A DNA stretch of 8,562 nucleotides from positions 1 to 8,562 of the forward strand of contig CAAGCE010000051.1 of NCBI GenBank assembly GCA_900768245.1, read 5' to 3'. Below are positions 4,896 through 8,562 of the stretch, piece after piece (the first letter of the stretch is position 1; each line of letters opens with the position of its first letter). Both the position numbers and the translations under genes were made by a program. A model generated the notes under the pieces. The model saw only the letters and a program-made list of their open reading frames with translations. It made no database searches and was not told where the DNA came from. Source of the DNA: Oscillospiraceae bacterium (GTDB lineage: Bacteria; Bacillota; Clostridia; Oscillospirales; Ruminococcaceae).

Positions 4896-5672
4896 ATGAA
4901 TAAAGCACTCAGAAAAGCAGTTATCGCAGGTAACTGGAAAATGAACAAGACACGTCCTGAAGCTAAGGAGCTTCTCGAAGCTATCAAGCCTCTCGTTGCT
5001 GATGCAGAAGGCAAGGTCGAAGTTATTGCATGCGTTCCTTACACAAACCTCGAAACAGCTGTAAACGCTACTGCAGGTTCTAACGTTAAGGTCGGTGCCG
5101 AGAACGTTCACTTTGAAAAGAGCGGTGCTTTCACAGGCGAGATCTCCGCTGATATGCTTACAGAGATCGGTGTTGAATACGTTGTACTCGGTCATTCCGA
5201 AAGAAGACAGTATTTCGGTGAAACAGACGAAACTGTAAACAAGAGAACAAAGGCTGCTCTCGCTGCAGGTCTTAAGCCTATCGTTTGCGTTGGTGAGCTT
5301 CTCTGGGAACGTGAAACAAACATCACAGAAGAAGTTATCGCACGTCAGATCAAGCTTGACCTTTTTGAAATCTCCGCTGAAGATGTTAAGAAGACAATCA
5401 TCGCTTATGAGCCTGTATGGGCTATCGGCACAGGCAAGACTGCTACTGCTGACCAGGCTGAAGAAGTTTGCGCATTTATCCGTGCAACACTTGCTAAGCT
5501 TTATGATAAGGCAACTGCAGACGCTGTTACTATCCAGTACGGCGGTTCTATGAACGCAGGCAACGCTGCTGAGCTTCTTTCCAAGCCTGACGTTGACGGC
5601 GGTCTTATCGGCGGTGCTTCACTCAAGGCTGTTGACTTCAACACAATTGTTCAGGCTGCTGTAAACGGCTAA
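4896..5672 (+). CDS. tpiA: Triosephosphate isomerase
   Basis: This enzyme interconverts dihydroxyacetone phosphate and glyceraldehyde-3-phosphate as a dimeric TIM barrel in the cytosol. The 258 aa are a normal length. Catalytic residues are present: N13 and K15 in GNWKMN (12-17), H100 in LGHSERR (98-104), and E172 in the loop-6 motif YEPVWAIGTGK (171-181). Phosphate is held by YGGS (215-218) and GGAS (239-242), and the dimer-loop stretch AENVHFEKSGAFTGEIS (68-84) is standard. AGGAG lies 8 nt before the ATG. Codon bias matches pgk. The gene heads a unit with the small gene at 5699 (26-nt gap) and gpmI, and no terminator separates them. Confidence 0.99.
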   Translation: MNKALRKAVIAGNWKMNKTRPEAKELLEAIKPLVADAEGKVEVIACVPYTNLETAVNATAGSNVKVGAENVHFEKSGAFTGEISADMLTEIGVEYVVLGHSERRQYFGETDETVNKRTKAALAAGLKPIVCVGELLWERETNITEEVIARQIKLDLFEISAEDVKKTIIAYEPVWAIGTGKTATADQAEEVCAFIRATLAKLYDKATADAVTIQYGGSMNAGNAAELLSKPDVDGGLIGGASLKAVDFNTIVQAAVNG

Positions 5673-5698
5673 GTTTAAATTTGACAGGGAGGATACCT

Positions 5699-5977
5699 AT
5701 GAGATCTGCATCGGGCGGACGCAGAAAACGGCTCATCGTTACGGTCATTGTTTCTGTAATTGCCGCTGCTGCGATAAGCTTTTTTGTCACGGACCTTATC
5801 CGTACAAAGCAGCATGGGCTTCCTCCTGTTTTTTGTGTCCCAGTCATTGAATATGACAATGGCAGCGTGGACTATTACGGACTTGGATACAAGGTCTGGG
5901 AGGATTATCACCCCTTTGACAAAACCGTGAACTACTATGTCGGTTTCTGGTTCATACCCAAGTTCATCAATATTTAA
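5699..5977 (+). CDS. Small membrane-anchored protein, unknown function
   Basis: The 92-aa product begins at the ATG at 5699, 6 nt after AGGGAGG (5686-5692); the in-frame TTG at 5681 lies upstream of that site. A basic N-terminus (RRKR, 8-11) precedes one helix at about 12-34. An exported or outside domain of about 55 residues follows, rich in aromatic residues: VPVIEYDNGSVDYYGLGYK (47-65), then VNYYVGFWFIPKF (77-89) at the end. This 'YYGLGYK ... GFWF-PKF' layout reminds me of small uncharacterised membrane-anchored proteins of Clostridia, but I cannot name a family. Its stop codon overlaps the start of the gpmI ribosome site, so translation is probably coupled. Codons are less biased than in its glycolytic neighbours. 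Confidence 0.75.
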   Translation: MRSASGGRRKRLIVTVIVSVIAAAAISFFVTDLIRTKQHGLPPVFCVPVIEYDNGSVDYYGLGYKVWEDYHPFDKTVNYYVGFWFIPKFINI

Positions 5978-5990
5978 GGAGGAAATTAAA

Positions 5991-7508
5991 ATGGGAAAGA
6001 CACCGGTAGCTCTTATTATTATGGACGGCTACGGCATCAATAAGGACACTTACGGCAACGCTATCGCTGCTGCAAAGAAGCCTAACCTTGACAGATATTT
6101 TGCTGAATGGCCAAACACTATTATCGGCGCAAGCGGTATGGACGTTGGTCTTCCTGACGGACAGATGGGCAACTCCGAAGTCGGTCACACAAATATGGGT
6201 GCAGGCCGCATCGTTTATCAGGAGCTTACAAGAATAACAAAATCTATCGCTGACGGCGAATACCTCAACAATGAAGCTTTCTGTGCAGCTGTTGAAAACT
6301 GCAAGCAGCACGGCGGCGCACTTCACCTTATGGGACTTCTTTCAAGCGGCGGCGTTCATAGCCACAATACTCACCTTTATGGTATGCTTGAGCTTGCAAA
6401 GAAAGCAGGTCTTCACGAGGTTTATGTTCACTGCTTTATGGACGGACGTGACGTTCCGCCTTCAAGCGGCAAGGAATTTATTGAAGAGCTCGCTGCAAAG
6501 ATGGCTGAGATCGGCGTAGGCAAGATCGCTACTATCAGCGGACGCTACTATGCAATGGACAGAGATAACCGCTGGGAACGTGTTGTAAAGGCATATTCCG
6601 CAATGGTTTACGGCGAGGGTGTTATGTGCGATGACCCTGTAAAGGCTATGGAAAACTCCTATGCCGAGGGCGTTACAGATGAATTCGTTGTTCCTGTTGT
6701 TGTTGATGCAAAGGGCATTATCAAGGCAAACGACAGCGTTATCTTCTTCAACTTCCGTCCTGACCGTGCAAGAGAGATCACCCGTACCTTCGTTGACCCT
6801 GAATTCAGCGGTTTTGAAAGAAAGAACGGTATGTTCCCGCTCACATATGTATGCTTCACACAGTATGATGCAACAATGCCGAATGTTCTTGTTGCATTCA
6901 AGCCGCAGTCACTTGTAAATACTCTCGGCGAATATATTTCCTCTATCGGAAAGACACAGCTCCGTATTGCTGAAACGGAAAAGTATGCTCACGTTACATT
7001 CTTCTTTAACGGCGGTGTTGAAAAGCAGTACGAGGGTGAGGACAGAATACTTGTAAACTCGCCAAAGGTCGCAACATATGACCTCCAGCCTGAAATGAGT
7101 GCATATGAAGTAACAGACAAGGTTCTTGCAGCTATTGATTCCGAAAAGTATGATGTTATCATTCTTAACTTCGCCAACTGCGATATGGTCGGACACACAG
7201 GTGTTTTTGATGCGGCAGTAAAGGCTGTTGAAGCTGTTGATACCTGCGTAGGCAAGACAGTTGACGCTATCCTTGCTCACGGTGGCACTGCTCTTATCAC
7301 AGCTGACCACGGCAACGCTGACAAGATGTTTGAAGCTGACGGTTCACCGTTCACAGCTCATACAACAAATCCTGTTCCGCTTATCGTAGCAGGACAGAAG
7401 GGCGAGCTCCGTGAAGGCGGTGTTCTTGCAGACCTTGCACCTACAATGCTTAAAATTATGGGTGTTCCTCAGCCTGAAGAAATGACAGGAAAGTCAATTC
7501 TTCTCTGA
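5991..7508 (+). CDS. gpmI: 2,3-bisphosphoglycerate-independent phosphoglycerate mutase
   Basis: This Mn-dependent enzyme interconverts 3- and 2-phosphoglycerate through a phosphoserine intermediate. The ATG at 5991 follows AGGAGG (5977-5982) by 8 nt; upstream in-frame codons overlap the previous gene and are not used. The 505 aa are close to the usual 510. The phosphatase-like domain supplies D12 (MDGYG) and the nucleophile S62 (GQMGNSEVGHTNMGAGR, 57-73). The transferase domain follows, with H123, DGRD (151-154) and GRYYAMDRDNRW (184-195). The C-terminal part returns D398, H402 (DMVGHTG), D439/H440 (ADHGNAD) and H457. The metal-site set is complete, at a constant offset of five from the Geobacillus enzyme as I remember it. 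In Bacillus this enzyme is pH-sensitive and lets 3-PGA build up in forming spores. It is the last gene of the tpiA unit. Confidence 0.98.
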   Translation: MGKTPVALIIMDGYGINKDTYGNAIAAAKKPNLDRYFAEWPNTIIGASGMDVGLPDGQMGNSEVGHTNMGAGRIVYQELTRITKSIADGEYLNNEAFCAAVENCKQHGGALHLMGLLSSGGVHSHNTHLYGMLELAKKAGLHEVYVHCFMDGRDVPPSSGKEFIEELAAKMAEIGVGKIATISGRYYAMDRDNRWERVVKAYSAMVYGEGVMCDDPVKAMENSYAEGVTDEFVVPVVVDAKGIIKANDSVIFFNFRPDRAREITRTFVDPEFSGFERKNGMFPLTYVCFTQYDATMPNVLVAFKPQSLVNTLGEYISSIGKTQLRIAETEKYAHVTFFFNGGVEKQYEGEDRILVNSPKVATYDLQPEMSAYEVTDKVLAAIDSEKYDVIILNFANCDMVGHTGVFDAAVKAVEAVDTCVGKTVDAILAHGGTALITADHGNADKMFEADGSPFTAHTTNPVPLIVAGQKGELREGGVLADLAPTMLKIMGVPQPEEMTGKSILL

Positions 7509-7516
7509 TAAAGCTT

Positions 7517-7693
7517 ATACTAATCTTTGATCAACCTATAGACAAATCCTTGGCTGAAATAATCCCACTCTGCGTCAATCTCCTTTGACGGGCGGCAAGC
7601 CCGCCTGCAGTCGATTTCCAAAGTCCACGCAGTGACTTAATTGGAATTATTTCATCTGTCGGCTTTGTCTATAGAACGATTAAAGATTAGTAT
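7517..7693. mobile_element. MITE-like foldback element, 177 bp
   Basis: The ends are a perfect 12-bp inverted repeat, ATACTAATCTTT (7517-7528) against 7682-7693. Pairing continues inward with gaps: CTATAGACAAA (7536-7546) with 7663-7673, TGAAATAAT (7555-7563) with 7647-7655, CTGCGT (7570-7575) with 7627-7632, and a central stem CGGGC/GCCCG near 7589-7603. The whole thing folds into one long hairpin and has no coding capacity. It sits 8 bp after gpmI and 7 bp before the terminator hairpin. A TA dinucleotide occurs symmetrically near both tips (7518-7519, 7691-7692), which would fit a TA target duplication around a 171-bp element, but this is not proven. Mobilisation would need a transposase elsewhere. 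Confidence 0.75.
7665..7693 (+). promoter_or_regulatory. Possible outward promoter from the foldback element
   Basis: TTGTCT (7665-7670), a 17-nt spacer and TAGTAT (7688-7693) match sigma-A boxes at four of six positions each and point at the NUDIX gene. Transcripts would start near 7700, at the foot of the terminator hairpin, so they would meet it at once. The match is modest and may be chance. Confidence 0.25.
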
Positions 7694-7700
7694 TAAACCT

Positions 7701-7736
7701 ATGTCGGAATGCCCTCAGCGGCTTCCGACATTTTTT
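7701..7736 (+). terminator. Terminator between gpmI and the NUDIX gene
   Basis: ATGTCGGAA (7701-7709) pairs with TTCCGACAT (7723-7731), with a further GCC/GGC inside, and T6 occupies 7731-7736. It most likely ends the tpiA-gpmI unit, although the foldback element now separates it from gpmI by about 190 bp. The NUDIX ribosome site (GGAG, 7739-7742) begins 2 nt after the T-run, so the hairpin also lies directly in front of that gene and could limit its expression. Confidence 0.85.
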
Positions 7737-7749
7737 ATGGAGTGATCTT

Positions 7750-8358
7750 ATGGAACTCAGAGATAAAAACGGTCTGACCGAGAAGGAATTTCTTGCTTCA
7801 TACAAGGTGGGAGATTATCCCCGTCCGTCAGTAACAGCGGATAACCTTATTTTTGCCAAGAATAACGGCGGCTATAAGCTGCTTATGATAAAGCGTGGCG
7901 GACACCCCTGCCTTGGAATGTGGGCGCTGCCGGGAGGATTTTCAAACCCGAATGAAACGGTTGATACAGCTGCGGGCAGAGAGCTTCTGGAAGAAACGGG
8001 CATAGCAGGACTTCACCTTGAACAGCTCGGACTTTTCAGCACACCGGGACGTGACCCGAGAGCATGGGTAATGACCTGCGCATTTATATCGGTTGTAGAC
8101 TTTTCACAGGTGAATGCCAAAGCTGCCGATGATGCAGATGACGTATGCTGGTTTGATGTTTCGTTCAGCGATACAAAGCTTACCCTCAGTTCCGAAAAGG
8201 CTGTCCTTACAGCTGATATTGAAATAGAGAAAAAGGAAACCTGGGCAGGCATAAGCGAAAAAGTCAGAGTAAAAAAATCTGACGGCATTGCATTTGACCA
8301 TAGCGAGATAATCTCGGAAGGTATTCTCCGTCTGAAAAAAATGGGACTTTATGCATAA
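7750..8358 (+). CDS. NUDIX hydrolase, ADP-ribose pyrophosphatase-like
   Basis: The 202-aa protein carries a complete Nudix box (63-85): G63, E69, R77, E78, E81, E82 and G84 in the GX5EX7REUXEEXGU pattern, so the metal-binding and catalytic glutamates are present. It is preceded by the usual PRPSVTADNLIF strand (24-35) and followed by STPGRDPRAWVMTCAFISV (97-115). That layout resembles the ADP-ribose pyrophosphatase and NrtR-like groups, but there is no C-terminal winged helix, so it is probably an enzyme and not a repressor. The substrate is not settled by sequence; ADP-ribose or a related nucleoside diphosphate sugar is the best guess. GGAG (7739-7742) is 7 nt before the ATG. Codon use is mixed, unlike the highly biased glycolytic genes. 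No strong own promoter is visible. Confidence 0.9.
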   Translation: MELRDKNGLTEKEFLASYKVGDYPRPSVTADNLIFAKNNGGYKLLMIKRGGHPCLGMWALPGGFSNPNETVDTAAGRELLEETGIAGLHLEQLGLFSTPGRDPRAWVMTCAFISVVDFSQVNAKAADDADDVCWFDVSFSDTKLTLSSEKAVLTADIEIEKKETWAGISEKVRVKKSDGIAFDHSEIISEGILRLKKMGLYA

Positions 8359-8362
8359 TAAA

Positions 8363-8400
8363 AAAGAAACTGCTGTATTTTCGGCAGTTTCTTTATTTTT
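8363..8400 (+). terminator. Rho-independent terminator of the NUDIX gene
   Basis: AAAGAAACTGC (8363-8373) pairs perfectly with GCAGTTTCTTT (8384-8394), and two more inner pairs (one G-U) reduce the loop to 6 nt. ATTTTT follows to 8400. It begins 5 nt after the stop codon. The A-rich left side means it could also stop transcripts coming from the other strand. Confidence 0.9.
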
Positions 8401-8402
8401 AT

Positions 8403-8562
8403 TTAGGGCGGCGGCATTAAGTTTGCTGTAAATCGGGGATAGCAAGCCGCCGCAGTCGCAGCTTTGCACAAAACCCGATGAGCCAAGCAAAAGTAACAGC
8501 GCACCCATATAAAAGTTTCGGTCAAGCCTTTTCAAAGGCTTGTGGGAATCCAAAGGGCAAAG
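8403..8562. repeat. Right arm of dispersed inverted repeat
   Basis: This is the inverted partner of the repeat at 1-140: 8512-8562 equals the reverse complement of 8-58 without a mismatch, and 8463-8492 matches 79-108 with one. It also has an internal fold absent from the left arm: GGCGGC (8410-8415) with GCCGCC (8446-8451), and TTGCT (8423-8427) with AGCAA (8441-8445). It begins directly after the NUDIX terminator. The window ends inside the conserved block, so the true end is not seen. Confidence 0.85.

Noticed and set aside
8104..8553. Minus-strand open frame of 149 codons
   Set aside because: It starts in the repeat and runs antisense to the NUDIX gene through its terminator; no ribosome site.
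1..8562. Whole window as a composite transposon bounded by terminal inverted repeats
   Set aside because: The enclosed genes are ordinary housekeeping genes with no transposase or integrase; a pair of dispersed repeats and an assembly break explains the edges better.
1..8562. CRISPR array, tRNA, rRNA or phage genes
   Set aside because: No regularly spaced direct repeats, cloverleaf-like segments, rRNA-like stretches or phage-type proteins were seen on either strand.

Overview
The window looks like chromosomal DNA of a low- to mid-GC, spore-lineage Firmicute, most likely a Ruminococcus-like gut Clostridium (inferred, not proven). It carries a full-length Spo0A, a Thermotoga-type (I-beta) DAHP synthase, a pgk/tpiA/gpmI glycolytic cluster with strongly biased codons, AT-rich promoters with extended -10 boxes, and two kinds of short structured repeat. 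No phage, plasmid, transposase, CRISPR, rRNA or tRNA sequence was found.

Layout. Bases 1-140 are one arm of a dispersed repeat, whose inverted partner lies at about 8416-8562. Two genes on the minus strand follow: spo0A (222-1025) and aroF (1241-2254), each with its own promoter. A 628-bp AT-rich divergent region (2255-2882) holds the aroF promoter, an orphan-looking forward promoter and the promoter of a two-helix mini membrane protein (2883-3089). Next come pgk (3241-4464, with terminator), a 63-aa single-helix protein (4548-4739), and tpiA (4896-5672), a 92-aa single-helix protein (5699-5977) and gpmI (5991-7508), these last three in one tight operon. A 177-bp foldback, MITE-like element (7517-7693) sits between gpmI and a strong terminator (7701-7736). 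A NUDIX hydrolase gene (7750-8358) with its own terminator closes the coding part.

How the genes relate. TpiA, Pgk and GpmI catalyse consecutive or adjoining steps of lower glycolysis/gluconeogenesis; gap and eno are not in the window. AroF draws PEP (downstream of GpmI) and erythrose-4-phosphate into aromatic amino-acid synthesis. Spo0A is the master switch for sporulation and stationary phase, so the window combines central carbon flow with the starvation switch, but no functional coupling is demonstrated.

The most interesting material is non-coding or very small: the inverted repeat at both window edges, the foldback element separating gpmI from its terminator, a set of perfect dyads near spo0A and in the divergent region sharing TTGTAA half-sites, a Cys at the usual switch Thr of the Spo0A receiver, and three unrelated small membrane proteins placed before, between and inside the glycolytic genes. 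I see no obvious new defence or mobile system.
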